A stretch of 64,000 nucleotides of DNA from Pseudokordiimonas caeni (GCF_026719705.1 NZ_JAPPRR010000003.1:62001-126000); one strand, 5' to 3'; numbered from the stretch's first letter, positions 51,661-61,595 are shown. A program made the numbers and translations. Notes: generated by a model not told the origin, from the sequence alone.

Positions 51661-52563
51661 ATGCGGATCGCCTCTCTTCTCGCCAGCGCTACCGAAATCA
51701 TCGCCGCTCTCGGGCTCAGGGGCAATCTCGTCGGCGTGTCACACTGCTGCGACTATCCGGCAGGCGTTGAAGGCCTGCCGGTGCTGACCTCAAGCGTCGT
51801 TGACAAGGCGGCCCCGCAGGCAGAGATCGACCGGATCGTGCGTGCGCATCTGGCGGATAACGCCGCCCTCTATGCGCTCGATACTGATCTTCTGGAAAAG
51901 CTGCAGCCAGACCTGATCGTCACGCAGGCTTTGTGCGACGTGTGCGCGGTTTCTGGCGAGGATGTGGAAGCCGCCCTTGGTGCGATTGCCTCAAAGCCCC
52001 GGCTTGTCAATCTGGAGCCTGTCACCCTTGCCGATGTGCTGAAAACCATCCATGCGGTGGCAGTGGCCGCTGGCGTGCCCGAACGCGGCGAGCAACTGGT
52101 GATGCGGCTGAATGCGCGGATCGACAGGGTCGTTGCCCGCGTCGCCCGGCATGAAACCAGCCCGCGCGTGCTGCTGCTTGACTGGCTCGATCCCCCCTTC
52201 ATGGGAGGCCACTGGATTGCAGACCTCATCACGCTCGCGGGCGGGGTCGATGTGTCGGGTCTTTCAGGGGCGCCCTCGCGCCGTACGGACTGGGACGAGG
52301 TAGCAGCCCTGCAGCCCGATTATCTGATCCTCGCCATGTGCGGGTTCGAGCCCGCCCGCACCCGCGCCGATGCAGCCCTCGGTGAAGCTGCCGCAGCGCT
52401 CGCCGCCCTTGAACACGCCGGCACCAGGGTGCGGATCGTTGATGGCAATGGCCTCTTTAACCGGCCAGGCCCGCGCCTCGTGGACAGTCTTGAACTGCTG
52501 GCCTCGCTCATCCATCCGCTCTCTGACGAATCGCCATCGTCACGCCGCCTTTCCTTGCGATAA
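51661..52563 (+). CDS. BtuF-like cobalamin-binding protein without signal peptide
   Basis: A 300-residue protein with the fold of class III periplasmic binding proteins: RIASLLASATEIIAALGL, GVSHCCDYPAGV, PDLIVTQALCDVCAVSG, then LDWLDPPFMGGHWIADLITL and LQPDYLILAMCGFEP. These match the cobalamin-binding (BtuF-related) family found widely in bacteria. There is no signal peptide, so it should act in the cytoplasm, which is odd for a solute-binding protein but usual in this subgroup. GAGGAAGCGGAG precedes the ATG at 51661, 13 bases after the membrane-protein gene. It may trap or chaperone imported cobalamin. The tail of about 15 residues is rich in Ser and Arg. Confidence 0.75.
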   Translation: MRIASLLASATEIIAALGLRGNLVGVSHCCDYPAGVEGLPVLTSSVVDKAAPQAEIDRIVRAHLADNAALYALDTDLLEKLQPDLIVTQALCDVCAVSGEDVEAALGAIASKPRLVNLEPVTLADVLKTIHAVAVAAGVPERGEQLVMRLNARIDRVVARVARHETSPRVLLLDWLDPPFMGGHWIADLITLAGGVDVSGLSGAPSRRTDWDEVAALQPDYLILAMCGFEPARTRADAALGEAAAALAALEHAGTRVRIVDGNGLFNRPGPRLVDSLELLASLIHPLSDESPSSRRLSLR

Positions 52564-52612
52564 GGGGCTCACGGCGATAGTCTCGCCCCACGAATGACCG
52601 GGGGAAAATGCT

Positions 52613-54103
52613 ATGTCGAAAAAGAAATGGATTATCGGCGCTGGTGCTGTTGTTGGTGTGGCGGTGGCAGGCCTCTGGTGGGCGGCGCCGACGATCAACG
52701 GCCCGTTCCTCGATTTCCTGACGGGCAAGGAAGCCAGTGCGGTTGACGAGCAAACCGCGAACAACCGTCTGCAAGTGCCTGAAGGCTTCAAGGTCGGCAT
52801 TTATGCCGACGGGGTCGAGAAGGCCCGCATGATGCGCTTCACGGCAGCGGGCGACATGATCGTCGCCACGCACCGCGACGGCAAGATCGTGCTGCTGCAC
52901 GCTGACAAGGACGGTGACGGCCGTGCCGACGGGCGCACGCTGCTGGCGGACGGACTCGACCTGCCGTCGGGCATCGATCTCGACGGCGAGTATCTTTATA
53001 TCGCCGAGGAAACGCAGGTGAGCCGGGCGCCGTTTGACGCTGCCACCCGCACGATGGGCAAGATGGAAACCATCTTCACCGGCATGCCGGACGGCGGCAA
53101 CCACCGCACCCGCACGCTCGGACTTGGGCCAGACGGGCGCCTTTATGTGACTGTGGGGTCCACCTGCAACGTCTGTATCGAAACCGAGCCTTACCGCGCT
53201 GAAATGATCGTGATGAACCGGGATGGTTCGGAGGCTCGCACCTATGCAACGGGGCTTCGGAACTCGGTCGGGTTCGACTGGCAGCCCGAAACCGGCAAGC
53301 TGTTCGCAACCGACAATGGCCGCGACCTGCTCGGTGACAACTATCCCCACTGCGAGCTGAACGAGGTTGTGGACGGCGGTTTCTATGGCTGGCCCTTCGC
53401 CAATAACGACAAGGAAATCGACCCCGACATGGGCAAGGGGCACGAGGCGGATGTTGCGCGCTCCATCGCGCCTGTGCATGGCTTCGGCGCCCACCGCGCA
53501 CCGCTCGGCATGCGGTTCCTGACACCGGGGCGGGAGCCTGCAGGCTATGAAGGGGCGGCGCTGGTGGCAGAGCACGGCTCGTGGAACAGTTCGGTCCTCG
53601 TTGGTTACAAGGTTGTCAGCCTGCACTGGGGGCCGGATGGCAAAATCACCGAACGCGATTTCATGACCGGTTTCGAGAAGGATGAGGATGTCATCGGTCG
53701 CCCGGTCGATGTGGTGCAGGGACCGGACGGCGCCATCTATGTGTCGGACGATTATTCCGGCACCATCTACCGCGTCACCTGGGGCGGCATGGAGGCGGGC
53801 ACCATGGACCGCGCGGCGGCGGATGCGACCGATCCGCTCGCCGGTATCGATCCCGCCCGGATCGAGGAACGCGCCGGGCTTGGCAAGCTCCTGTTCATCG
53901 GCAACGAATGTGCGTCCTGCCATGTGCAGGAGGCCGCACCCGAAGGGGTGGCCGTGAAGGAACTGAAAAACCTGAAAGCCCGGTTCGATATCGCAGGCCT
54001 CAAGGAACTGCTGGCCAACCCGCCTGGCCCGATGCCCACGTATGAACTTTCGGACGCCGAGCGCGAGGCGCTGGCGATCTATCTGCTGAAAGACGCGGGT
54101 TGA
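52613..54103 (+). CDS. PQQ-type sugar dehydrogenase fused to cytochrome c
   Basis: A 496-residue exported protein. Residues 5-24 form a membrane anchor or signal (WIIGAGAVVGVAVAGLWW). Residues about 45-400 fit the sorbosone/glucose dehydrogenase six-bladed propeller (LQVPEGFKVGIYADGV, GNHRTRTLGLGPDGRLYVTV, YATGLRNSVGFDW, NEVVDGGFYGWP). Residues about 415-496 are a c-type cytochrome domain with haem site NECASCHVQ and a likely Met ligand in GPMPTYELSD. It would oxidise a sugar or alcohol in the periplasm and pass electrons to its own haem. The substrate is not known. It is not obviously linked to the cobalamin genes 50 bases upstream. Confidence 0.82.
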   Translation: MSKKKWIIGAGAVVGVAVAGLWWAAPTINGPFLDFLTGKEASAVDEQTANNRLQVPEGFKVGIYADGVEKARMMRFTAAGDMIVATHRDGKIVLLHADKDGDGRADGRTLLADGLDLPSGIDLDGEYLYIAEETQVSRAPFDAATRTMGKMETIFTGMPDGGNHRTRTLGLGPDGRLYVTVGSTCNVCIETEPYRAEMIVMNRDGSEARTYATGLRNSVGFDWQPETGKLFATDNGRDLLGDNYPHCELNEVVDGGFYGWPFANNDKEIDPDMGKGHEADVARSIAPVHGFGAHRAPLGMRFLTPGREPAGYEGAALVAEHGSWNSSVLVGYKVVSLHWGPDGKITERDFMTGFEKDEDVIGRPVDVVQGPDGAIYVSDDYSGTIYRVTWGGMEAGTMDRAAADATDPLAGIDPARIEERAGLGKLLFIGNECASCHVQEAAPEGVAVKELKNLKARFDIAGLKELLANPPGPMPTYELSDAEREALAIYLLKDAG

Positions 54104-54913
54104 TCAATCGGCTGGCGCATCGTTCGTGGTGCGCCAGTCTTCCCTCAGCTGGTCGATACCGCCGGACGGGCCGAGCCGATCAAGATCATCCATCGTGATC
54201 GCCGCTTCCGGGGCGCCTGCGGCCGCGTACACGGCGGCCAGTTCGCCCGAACGGATCATCCCGCGCAGGCTTTCCGCCACGTCCGTCAACAGGGACGCGT
54301 GGGACTTGTGCAGGACGTGATAGCAGAAAGCCGGGTTCAAGGGAGCCGGCTGGCTATGGAATCCGCCGGGGATATGTTGTTCGAGAAGCTGCAGGCTGGT
54401 GGGCGAAAGCGCAATGTCGATCCGGCCGCGCCGCAACATTCCAAACAGGTGACCATAGGTTGGCGCCTCAATCAGATTGAGGTCGCCAAGGCTGAGTTCA
54501 AGCATGCGAACGCCCCGAATGGTGGCGACCTCGTATGCCTTGAGGTCGGCGAGGGTCATCTCCGGCGATGGCAGCGGCCGGGTGGTATAGAGCCGGAAGC
54601 CGATCTTGCAGAGCGGGACTGGAACGGGCACGAGGTTTTCATAGGCCACAGCTCCCATGCCAAGGGCGACCGGCAAGCCGTCATAAACGCCTTCGTTCGC
54701 CTGTGCCGGCGCCCGTTTGCGGGGCAGGTGGGCAAGTTCCAGTCTCATCCCGAGTTTCGCGTAAGCTTGCTCGAGGACACGAATGACCGGTGCGTCCGTC
54801 GTCAGTTCTGAAACGGCCAGTCGAATGACCGGCTGCTCCGCGACGGCGGGCAGGGTGGCCCCGGTCGTGAAGACTGTAAACGCCAGGGTAATGGCAATCC
54901 CGGTAAAGCGCAT
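54104..54913 (-). CDS. Periplasmic solute-binding protein (SBP_bac_3-like), copy 2
   Basis: A 269-residue protein with a signal peptide (ITLAFTVFTTGATLPAVA). The rest has the type II periplasmic binding fold: VIRLAVSELTTDAPVIRVLE, AYAKLGMRLELAHLP, LADLKAYEVATIRGVRML, MLRRGRIDIALSP. The ATG at 54913 starts the signal peptide; the frame extends upstream into the neighbouring gene. It shares its end (GAPEAAITMDDLDRLGPSGG) with the upstream paralogue, so the pair arose by duplication. No permease or ATPase is nearby, so it may be a sensor input or an orphan binding protein. Its stop abuts that of the PQQ dehydrogenase gene, convergently. Confidence 0.72.
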   Translation of the reverse strand: MRFTGIAITLAFTVFTTGATLPAVAEQPVIRLAVSELTTDAPVIRVLEQAYAKLGMRLELAHLPRKRAPAQANEGVYDGLPVALGMGAVAYENLVPVPVPLCKIGFRLYTTRPLPSPEMTLADLKAYEVATIRGVRMLELSLGDLNLIEAPTYGHLFGMLRRGRIDIALSPTSLQLLEQHIPGGFHSQPAPLNPAFCYHVLHKSHASLLTDVAESLRGMIRSGELAAVYAAAGAPEAAITMDDLDRLGPSGGIDQLREDWRTTNDAPAD

Positions 54914-54990
54914 GATCCAGTGTCTTTTCTGTCGTTGTTGACGAACAGCGAGTAGATCGCCGCGATTCTCCCACGGGATTCGTATGAAAA

Positions 54991-55854
54991 TCAAGAGCTT
55001 GTAGGATCCGGGTCGGCGTCCCCTTCAGGGGTCGGCGCTTGCAGCAGTTTTTCGGTCTCGCCTGCAAGCGCGGGTTCCAGTCCGCCCGTGGGACCGAGGG
55101 TATCGAGCATTTCAGGCGTGATAGCGGACTCGGGTGCACCTTGTGCGTCATACATGGCAGCCATGTCGCCATTTTCGACAAGGGTGCGAAGCGCAGCGTG
55201 CAGTTTTGCAAACGCATCGCTGCAGGCGGGTCGAACCATGTGATAGCCAAAACGCGGGGTGATCGGCGCGGGGAAGATGTTGAGGTCCGTATCCTGCGTT
55301 TCGGCGTAGCGCGCGAAGCTGAGCGTGCCGAGGGCAAGATTGGCGCGGTCGTGCCTCAGCAGTTTCAGGATGGCGTCATAGGTGCCCATTTCCACCCAGC
55401 GCCGGTGGCCGAGGAGATTGGCGAGATGGGTGAAGCCCGATGGCAGCACCAGCCGGTAGCGGGTGATGTCCTCGAGCGTCTTCACATCATTGGGCCCAAG
55501 CGAATAGCTCGCCAGATAATAGGTGACCCGCGCGACCGGCACTGGCACGGGCAGGAAATTCTCGGCGTCTTCGATGCGGGGTTCCGCCGAAATAAGGATG
55601 GCATCGACCTCGGCGACCGAAAGGCTCGCTGCCGTGCGGCGGTTGGGGAGGACGCGAAATTCGGCATCCACGCCCGCCATCCCGTAGGCGCGCTCGACCA
55701 CTGTATTAAGGGGGGAGGCGGCCAGCGCTTCGGGCACCGCCACGGTCATGGGGGTGCAGGCGGCCTCATCGGCGGCTGCGGGAATTGCGAGCAGGGCCAC
55801 AAGGCCGAGCCCGAATGCTGCTGAGAGATGGCGGCGCTTGCGAGCCACGGTCAT
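54991..55854 (-). CDS. Periplasmic solute-binding protein (SBP_bac_3-like), copy 1
   Basis: A 287-residue paralogue of the next gene, with a signal peptide (FGLGLVALLAIPAAADEA). PMTVAVPEALAASPLNTVVE, AEVDAILISAEPRI, NFLPVPVPVARVTYYLASYS and GAPESAITPEMLDTLGPTGG follow the same plan. A Cys near residue 33 (EAACTPM) is close behind the cleavage site, and a second (VRPACSDAF) may pair with it. The tail is Pro/Asp-rich. The ligand is unknown; the sequence is far from the classical amino-acid binders. It is the first gene of the two-gene unit and is followed by copy 2 after 77 bases. Confidence 0.72.
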   Translation of the reverse strand: MTVARKRRHLSAAFGLGLVALLAIPAAADEAACTPMTVAVPEALAASPLNTVVERAYGMAGVDAEFRVLPNRRTAASLSVAEVDAILISAEPRIEDAENFLPVPVPVARVTYYLASYSLGPNDVKTLEDITRYRLVLPSGFTHLANLLGHRRWVEMGTYDAILKLLRHDRANLALGTLSFARYAETQDTDLNIFPAPITPRFGYHMVRPACSDAFAKLHAALRTLVENGDMAAMYDAQGAPESAITPEMLDTLGPTGGLEPALAGETEKLLQAPTPEGDADPDPTSS

Positions 55855-55937
55855 GCCTGCCTGTTACCTACCCCGAGCTTACTAGAACGCGTCGGGTATA
55901 CGACTGTCAACCTTTCGAAGAATCAATGGCTTAAAGT

Positions 55938-57281
55938 TTACCAGTCGTCGTCTTCGTCCTCGTCATCAAATACAACTTCGCCGATCAGGTCATAGTCGGT
56001 CGCCTCGGTGATATAGGCCATCACCATGGTGCCGGGGATCAGGTCGGTGGCGCCGGGCAGATAGACCTTGCCGTCGATTTCCGGGGCGTCGGCATAGGTG
56101 CGGCCAACGGCACCCTCGTCGTCCACGTCATCGATCAGCACAGCCATTTCAAGGCCGACACGTTCCTGAAGTTTCTCGGCCGAGATCGCCTGCGCCACTT
56201 CCATGAAGCGGTTCCAGCGGTCCTGCTTCACGTCCTCAGGCACCTGATCCGGCAGCTCGTTGGCGGCCGCACCCTCAACGGGCTCGTATTTGAAGCAGCC
56301 GACACGGTCGAGCCGGGCTTCTTTCAGCCAGTCGAGGAGATACTGGAAGTCTTCTTCCGTTTCGCCGGGGAAGCCGACGATGAAGGTGGAGCGGATGACG
56401 ATCTCGGGGCAGATATCGCGCCACTTGTGGATGCGTTCCAGCACCTTCTGTTCGTTGGCCGGGCGCTTCATGGCTTTCAGCACTTTGGGGCTCGCATGCT
56501 GGAAGGGAATATCCAGATACGGCAGGATCTTGCCTTCCGCCATCAGCGGGATCACGTCGTCCACATGCGGGTAGGGATACACATAATGGAGCCGCACCCA
56601 GACATCCATTTCGCCAAGCGCGGCGCAAAGGTCGGTCATGTGGGCGCGGACGTCCTTGTCCTTCCATTTCTCGGCTGCGTGTTTCTTGTCGACCCCGTAG
56701 GCCGAGGTATCCTGGCTGATGACGAGGATTTCCTGCACACCGGCTTCCACCAGCTTTTCAGCCTCGCGCAGCACTGCGCGCACGGGGCGTGAGACTAGAT
56801 CGCCGCGGAACGACGGGATGATGCAGAATTTGCAGCGGTGGTTGCAGCCTTCCGAAATCTTCAGATAGGCATAATGGCGCGGCGTCAGGCGCAGGCCTTG
56901 CGGCGGCACCAGATGAGTGAAGGGGTCATGCGGCTGGGGGGCAGCCTTGTGGACTTCGTTCACCACGGCCTCATACTGATGGGGGCCAGTGACGGCAAGC
57001 ACGCCCGGCGCCACTTCGCGGATTTTCTCTTCCTCGGGGCCGAGGCAGCCGGTGACGATCACCCGGCCGTTTTCTTCCATGGCTTCGCGGATCGCCGAAA
57101 GGCTCTCTTCCTTGGCGCTGTCGATGAAGCCGCAGGTGTTGACGACAACAACATCGGCGCCGTCATAGTCGGCGGCAATCTCATAGCCCTCGGAGCGGAG
57201 CTGCGTCAGGATGCGCTCGCTGTCGACAAGGGCCTTGGGGCAGCCAAGGGAAACGAAACCCACTTTGGAAGGCTTGTTCAT
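55938..57281 (-). CDS. rimO: Ribosomal protein S12 methylthiotransferase
   Basis: A 447-residue radical-SAM enzyme that adds a methylthio group to an Asp of ribosomal protein S12. The N-terminal domain has its three cluster Cys in [26 protein letters not shown] and [10 protein letters not shown]. The radical-SAM cluster is CNHRCKFC in [25 protein letters not shown] domain follows ([20 protein letters not shown]). The last ten residues ([10 protein letters not shown]) are a very acidic extension. The ATG is preceded by a weak site (AGAAAG). It appears to be a single-gene unit. Confidence 0.95.
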   Translation of the reverse strand: MNKPSKVGFVSLGCPKALVDSERILTQLRSEGYEIAADYDGADVVVVNTCGFIDSAKEESLSAIREAMEENGRVIVTGCLGPEEEKIREVAPGVLAVTGPHQYEAVVNEVHKAAPQPHDPFTHLVPPQGLRLTPRHYAYLKISEGCNHRCKFCIIPSFRGDLVSRPVRAVLREAEKLVEAGVQEILVISQDTSAYGVDKKHAAEKWKDKDVRAHMTDLCAALGEMDVWVRLHYVYPYPHVDDVIPLMAEGKILPYLDIPFQHASPKVLKAMKRPANEQKVLERIHKWRDICPEIVIRSTFIVGFPGETEEDFQYLLDWLKEARLDRVGCFKYEPVEGAAANELPDQVPEDVKQDRWNRFMEVAQAISAEKLQERVGLEMAVLIDDVDDEGAVGRTYADAPEIDGKVYLPGATDLIPGTMVMAYITEATDYDLIGEVVFDDEDEDDDW

Positions 57282-57388
57282 CGTGTGCTTTCTATTCTAC
57301 GGTCAGGCGCGCGGCTTATAACCGAAAGCGCCGGGGCGCGCCAGTGCTAGCAGAAATGTGTGAGAAAGCGGTTAAGGGGGAGGGCGAT

Positions 57389-58783
57389 ATGGACGCCGAA
57401 GAGTTCAAACGTCAGGGCCATGCCCTTGTCGACTGGATCGCCGACTATTTCGAGGGCGTGCGCGATTATCCGGTGCGGGCGCAGGTTGCCCCCGGCGAAA
57501 TTGCGGCGAAGCTCGGTAAGCAAGTGCCCACGGAAGGCGAGGCTTTCGGTGCCATCTTCAAGGATTTCAAGGACATCATCGTTCCGGGCTCCACACACTG
57601 GCAGCATCCACGTTTTCTGGCCTATTTCCCCTCGAACGTGACACCGCCCTCGATCCTCGCCGACATGCTGACGGCAGCCATGAGCGTGAACGCCATGATC
57701 TGGGAAACGAGCCCGGCGGCGACCGAGCTGGAGGAACGCATGATGGAATGGCTGAAGCAGGCGATGGACCTGCCGGCCAGCTGGCAGGGAGTTATTCAGG
57801 ACACCGCCTCCTCCGCCGTTTTCTGTGCCGTTCTTGCCGCCCGCGAGCGCGCCACGGGCTGGAAGGTGAACGCGGAAGGCCTGTATGCAGGGCCAAAGCT
57901 TGGTATCTATACCTCCGCCGAAACCCATTCGAGCCTGGAAAAAGCGGTGAAGATGGCGGGGCTTGGCAAGGCGAGCCTCCGAATTGTGCCGACGGACGAC
58001 AGTTTCGCGATGCATCCCGGGGCTCTCTCCCGCATGATCGAGGAAGACAAGGCCGTCGGCATCCAGCCGGCCATGGTGGTGGCAAGCGTGGGCACCACGG
58101 GCGTTGGCGCGTGTGATCCCCTCAAGGCCATCGGCATCATCGCGCGGGCGCATGGCTGCTATTATCACGTCGATGCCGCATGGGCGGGCACGGCGATGAT
58201 TGCGCCCGAGTTCCGCTACCTGATGGACGGGCTTGAGGTCGCAGACAGCTATGCCTTCAATCCGCACAAATGGATGGGCGTGGGCTTCGATTGTTCGGCC
58301 CATTTCGTGCGCGACAAGGAAACCCTGATCCGCACGCTGACGATCCTGCCCGAGTATCTGAAATCAACGGAAGGTGTGACCGATTACCGAGACTGGGGCA
58401 TCCAGCTCGGCCGCCGCAACCGCGCGCTCAAACTGTGGTTTGTCCTGCGTTCCTACGGCACCGAGGCCATCGCGCAGATGGTGCGGAACCATGTGGCGTG
58501 GGCCACAGAGCTTGCCGGCCTCATCCGGGCCGACAAGGCTTTTGAGCTGGTCACCGGCCCCAATCTCGCGCTTCTGACCTTCCGCCTTACGGGCAAGGAT
58601 GCCGATGCGCGCACCGAGGCGCTGCTCGAGGCCGTCAACAGCGACGGCTTCACCTATCTCACCCGCACCAAGGTGAAAGGGCGGCCCGTCATCCGTGTCT
58701 CCGTCGGTGCCTTCCGCACCACGCGGGGCGATGTTCTGGCCGCATGGGCGCGGGTGAAGGAACTGGCGGCTGGCTTCGGCTGA
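57389..58783 (+). CDS. PLP-dependent decarboxylase (aromatic amino acid type)
   Basis: A 464-residue group II decarboxylase. FKRQGHALVDWIADYFEGV and DYPVRAQVAPGEIAAKL at the start, HWQHPRFLAYFPSN, then VDAAWAGTAMIAPEFR and the Schiff-base Lys in YAFNPHKWMGVGFDCSA are typical of aromatic-L-amino-acid decarboxylases. It would decarboxylate tryptophan, phenylalanine, tyrosine or DOPA in the cytoplasm. The ATG at 57389 follows GGGGGAGGGCGAT; an upstream frame to 57344 has no site. Neighbours give no clue to the substrate. No terminator is obvious before the oxidase promoter. Confidence 0.85.
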   Translation: MDAEEFKRQGHALVDWIADYFEGVRDYPVRAQVAPGEIAAKLGKQVPTEGEAFGAIFKDFKDIIVPGSTHWQHPRFLAYFPSNVTPPSILADMLTAAMSVNAMIWETSPAATELEERMMEWLKQAMDLPASWQGVIQDTASSAVFCAVLAARERATGWKVNAEGLYAGPKLGIYTSAETHSSLEKAVKMAGLGKASLRIVPTDDSFAMHPGALSRMIEEDKAVGIQPAMVVASVGTTGVGACDPLKAIGIIARAHGCYYHVDAAWAGTAMIAPEFRYLMDGLEVADSYAFNPHKWMGVGFDCSAHFVRDKETLIRTLTILPEYLKSTEGVTDYRDWGIQLGRRNRALKLWFVLRSYGTEAIAQMVRNHVAWATELAGLIRADKAFELVTGPNLALLTFRLTGKDADARTEALLEAVNSDGFTYLTRTKVKGRPVIRVSVGAFRTTRGDVLAAWARVKELAAGFG

Positions 58784-58897
58784 TCCGCCCACGCTTACAA
58801 CCCCCAATTCCCATATTCTTCAATTTGTTGTACTTTCCCCGAAGTGCGACATGTGGTGCGACGTTCCGCCTCTGCGACAGCCTGCCGCAGCGAAAGT

Positions 58898-58911
58898 TTG
58901 ATCCTGATCAA
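58898..58911 (+). promoter_or_regulatory. FNR/FixK (anaerobox) site before ccoN
   Basis: TTGATCCTGATCAA is a perfect FNR/FixK box (TTGAT-N4-ATCAA). It lies 94 bases before the ccoN start, the usual position for activation of a cbb3 oxidase operon when oxygen is low. The rest of the 222-base intergenic region holds no gene. Confidence 0.85.
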
Positions 58912-59005
58912 TAGACTGTCGCGCAAATCAGGCGACAAGGGAGCATCGACAGGCGGCTCCCTATTGGGGCGGCCTGCCCTTCACACTTGAGCTAGGGGAC
59001 AAACG

Positions 59006-60646
59006 ATGGGATGCGATGGAGCAACCGAGGTGGGAACCGGGCGGGGCAAATCAGCCTCGACCCTGATTTTCACCATTCTTTTTTCAGTCTTGGCGCTCGG
59101 CGGCGTGGTTGTCTCGGCGGGGGCCTGGGACAGCGTGATGCAGCTGCATGCGCTTCTTTTTGCCGCTTTCTGCGTGGGTGCCGTGGTCTTCCTCGGCAGC
59201 GATACGCTTAACACGCCCGAAGGCGCCTACCGCGAGCGGGTCGTCCGCGCGGGCGTGATCGCGTCCACTTTCTGGGGTGTGGTCGGCTTCATTGTCGGGC
59301 TGGTGATCGCCCTGCAACTGGCCTTCCCGGCCCTCAATCTGGATACGTCCTTCACGAACTTCGGGCGCCTGCGGCCGCTGCATACCAGCGCGGTGATCTT
59401 TGCCTTCGGTGGTAACGTGCTGATCGCGACGAGCTTCTATGTCGTGCAGAAAACCAGCCGGGCCAGCCTTTTCGGCAACGGCCTGTCGTGGTTCGTCTTC
59501 TGGGGCTACCAGCTCTTCATCGTGATGGCTGCAACCTCGTACCTGATGGGTGCGACCCAGGGCCGTGAATATGCCGAACCCGAATGGCACGTCGACCTCT
59601 GGCTGACCGTCGTCTGGGTTTCCTATCTTGTTGTCTTCCTCGGCACGCTGATGAAGCGCAAGGAGCCGCATATCTATGTGGCCAACTGGTTCTATCTCGG
59701 CTTCATCGTCACCATCGCCATGCTGCATCTGGGTAATAACCTCGCGGTGCCGATCAGCCCCTTCTCGAGCCGTTCGGTCGCGCTTTTCTCGGGTGTGCAG
59801 GATGCGCTCATTCAATGGTGGTACGGCCACAATGCGGTGGGCTTCTTCCTCACTGCCGGCTTCCTTGCCATCATGTATTATTTCGTGCCGAAAGCGGTCG
59901 GTCGCCCGGTCTATAGCTACCGGCTGTCGATCATCCACTTCTGGGCGCTGATCTTCCTTTATATCTGGGCCGGCCCGCACCACCTGCACTATACGGCGCT
60001 GCCCGACTGGTCGCAGACGCTCGGCATGGTCTTCTCGGTAATGCTGTGGATGCCCTCGTGGGGCGGCATGATCAACGGCCTGATGACGCTTTCGGGTGCT
60101 TGGGACAAGCTCCGCACCGACCCCGTGGTCCGCATGATGGTCGTCTCGATCGCCTTCTATGGCATGAGCACCTTTGAAGGTCCGCTGATGTCGATCAAGG
60201 CGGTGAACAGCCTCAGCCACTATACGGACTGGACAATCGGCCACGTGCATTCTGGCGCACTTGGCTGGGTGGCCTATGTCAGCTTCGGTGCCATCTATTG
60301 CCTTGCCAAATGGTGCTGGGGCCGCAAGCAGCTTTATTCCACCCGTCTTGTTGAATGGCACTTCTGGGTCTCGACGCTCGGCATCGTTCTCTACATCTCG
60401 TCGATGTGGGTTGCCGGTATCATGCAGGGCCTGATGTGGCGCGCCTACGATAACCTCGGCTTCCTGAAATACAGCTTCGTCGAGAGCGTCGAGCAGATGC
60501 ACATTTACTATGTGATCCGCGCCGGCGGCGGCCTCCTCTTTGTGATCGGTTCGCTGATCATGGCCTTCAACATCTACAAGACCATCAAGGGCGACGTCAG
60601 GAAGGGCGAGGAAGTTATCGAACCCGCCCTGTCGGCCGCAGAATAG
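59006..60646 (+). CDS. ccoN: cbb3-type cytochrome c oxidase, subunit I
   Basis: A 546-residue catalytic subunit with about 14 membrane segments. The haem and copper ligands are visible: [15 protein letters not shown] (low-spin haem), [16 protein letters not shown] and [15 protein letters not shown] (copper B), and [14 protein letters not shown] (haem b3 and b). It reduces oxygen with high affinity in the inner membrane. It starts 94 bases after a perfect FNR/FixK box and is followed by ccoO after 13 bases. AGGGGAC precedes the ATG. An N-terminal extension of some 15 residues lies before the first membrane segment. Confidence 0.96.
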   Translation: MGCDGATEVGTGRGKSASTLIFTILFSVLALGGVVVSAGAWDSVMQLHALLFAAFCVGAVVFLGSDTLNTPEGAYRERVVRAGVIASTFWGVVGFIVGLVIALQLAFPALNLDTSFTNFGRLRPLHTSAVIFAFGGNVLIATSFYVVQKTSRASLFGNGLSWFVFWGYQLFIVMAATSYLMGATQGREYAEPEWHVDLWLTVVWVSYLVVFLGTLMKRKEPHIYVANWFYLGFIVTIAMLHLGNNLAVPISPFSSRSVALFSGVQDALIQWWYGHNAVGFFLTAGFLAIMYYFVPKAVGRPVYSYRLSIIHFWALIFLYIWAGPHHLHYTALPDWSQTLGMVFSVMLWMPSWGGMINGLMTLSGAWDKLRTDPVVRMMVVSIAFYGMSTFEGPLMSIKAVNSLSHYTDWTIGHVHSGALGWVAYVSFGAIYCLAKWCWGRKQLYSTRLVEWHFWVSTLGIVLYISSMWVAGIMQGLMWRAYDNLGFLKYSFVESVEQMHIYYVIRAGGGLLFVIGSLIMAFNIYKTIKGDVRKGEEVIEPALSAAE

Positions 60647-60659
60647 GAGGGCGCACATC

Positions 60660-61391
60660 ATGGCCTTCAATCACGGAACCATCGAGAGAAACTCGATCCT
60701 CATGCTGGTGCTTGTCCTGATCGTCGTGGCGATCGGCGGCCTTGTGGAGATCGTTCCCCTGTTCCTTATCAAAAGCACGATCGAAAAGGTGGAGGGCATG
60801 CGGCCCTATACCCCGCTCGAACTGATGGGGCGCGAGATCTATATCCGCGAGGGCTGTTACAATTGCCATAGCCAGATGGTCCGCCCGCTTCGGGCCGAGG
60901 TCGAACGTTACGGCCACTATAGCCTGGCGGCGGAAAGCATGTATGACCATCCCTTCCAGTGGGGCTCAAAACGCACGGGGCCGGATCTTGCCCGCGTCGG
61001 CGGCAAATATTCGGATGAATGGCATGTCCTGCACATGACAGCACCTTCGAGCGTGGTGCCGGAAACGGTAATGCCGGGCTATCCCTTCCTCGCTTCCACG
61101 CCGCTCAAGTACGAGCATGTCGAAGCGCTGATGAAGGCACACCAGACCGTGGGCGTGCCCTATTCGGACGAGATGGTCGAGGCTGGCAAGGAAGACCTTG
61201 AAGCCCAGCTTGATCCCTTCTCGGAGGGTTATGACGGCCTTGTCGGCCGCTACGGCGACAAGGTGCAGATCCGCAACTTCGACACCAGGCCGGGTAGCCC
61301 GACAGAGCTTGATGCCCTTGTCGCCTATCTGCAGATGCTTGGCACGCTTGTCGACTTCGACCTGTACAAGGCCGAAGAGAACGCGCGCTGA
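60660..61391 (+). CDS. ccoO: cbb3-type cytochrome c oxidase, mono-haem subunit II
   Basis: A 243-residue subunit with one N-terminal membrane anchor ([20 protein letters not shown]) and a periplasmic c-type haem at [37 protein letters not shown] and [16 protein letters not shown] (axial Met) follow. It transfers electrons from CcoP to CcoN. GGAGGGCGCACATC precedes the ATG. It is the second gene of the operon. Confidence 0.96.
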   Translation: MAFNHGTIERNSILMLVLVLIVVAIGGLVEIVPLFLIKSTIEKVEGMRPYTPLELMGREIYIREGCYNCHSQMVRPLRAEVERYGHYSLAAESMYDHPFQWGSKRTGPDLARVGGKYSDEWHVLHMTAPSSVVPETVMPGYPFLASTPLKYEHVEALMKAHQTVGVPYSDEMVEAGKEDLEAQLDPFSEGYDGLVGRYGDKVQIRNFDTRPGSPTELDALVAYLQMLGTLVDFDLYKAEENAR

Positions 61392-61403
61392 CGGGAGGCT
61401 CTG

Positions 61404-61595
61404 ATGACTTATCAAGACGCCATCTATTTCGCGGAAACGGGAGGGCTCGTCCTTCTGGTCACCCTCTTCGTGGTCGCGGTTTTCTACGCCCTCTGGCCGG
61501 GCAACAGCGCGAAGTTCAACCGGGCGGCGTCCGCGCCGCTCCGCGACGATGATGACATGCCTGCCGCCCCCGGCGGCAAAGGAGACCGGTCATGA
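61404..61595 (+). CDS. ccoQ: cbb3-type cytochrome c oxidase, CcoQ subunit
   Basis: A 63-residue protein with one membrane segment (GLVLLVTLFVVAVFYALWPG) followed by a short polar tail (REDDDMP-like, ending GGKGDRS). Size and position between ccoO and ccoP identify it as CcoQ, which stabilises the oxidase. GGGAGG precedes the ATG, and its stop overlaps the ccoP start by 4 bases (ATGA). Confidence 0.9.
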   Translation: MTYQDAIYFAETGGLVLLVTLFVVAVFYALWPGNSAKFNRAASAPLRDDDDMPAAPGGKGDRS

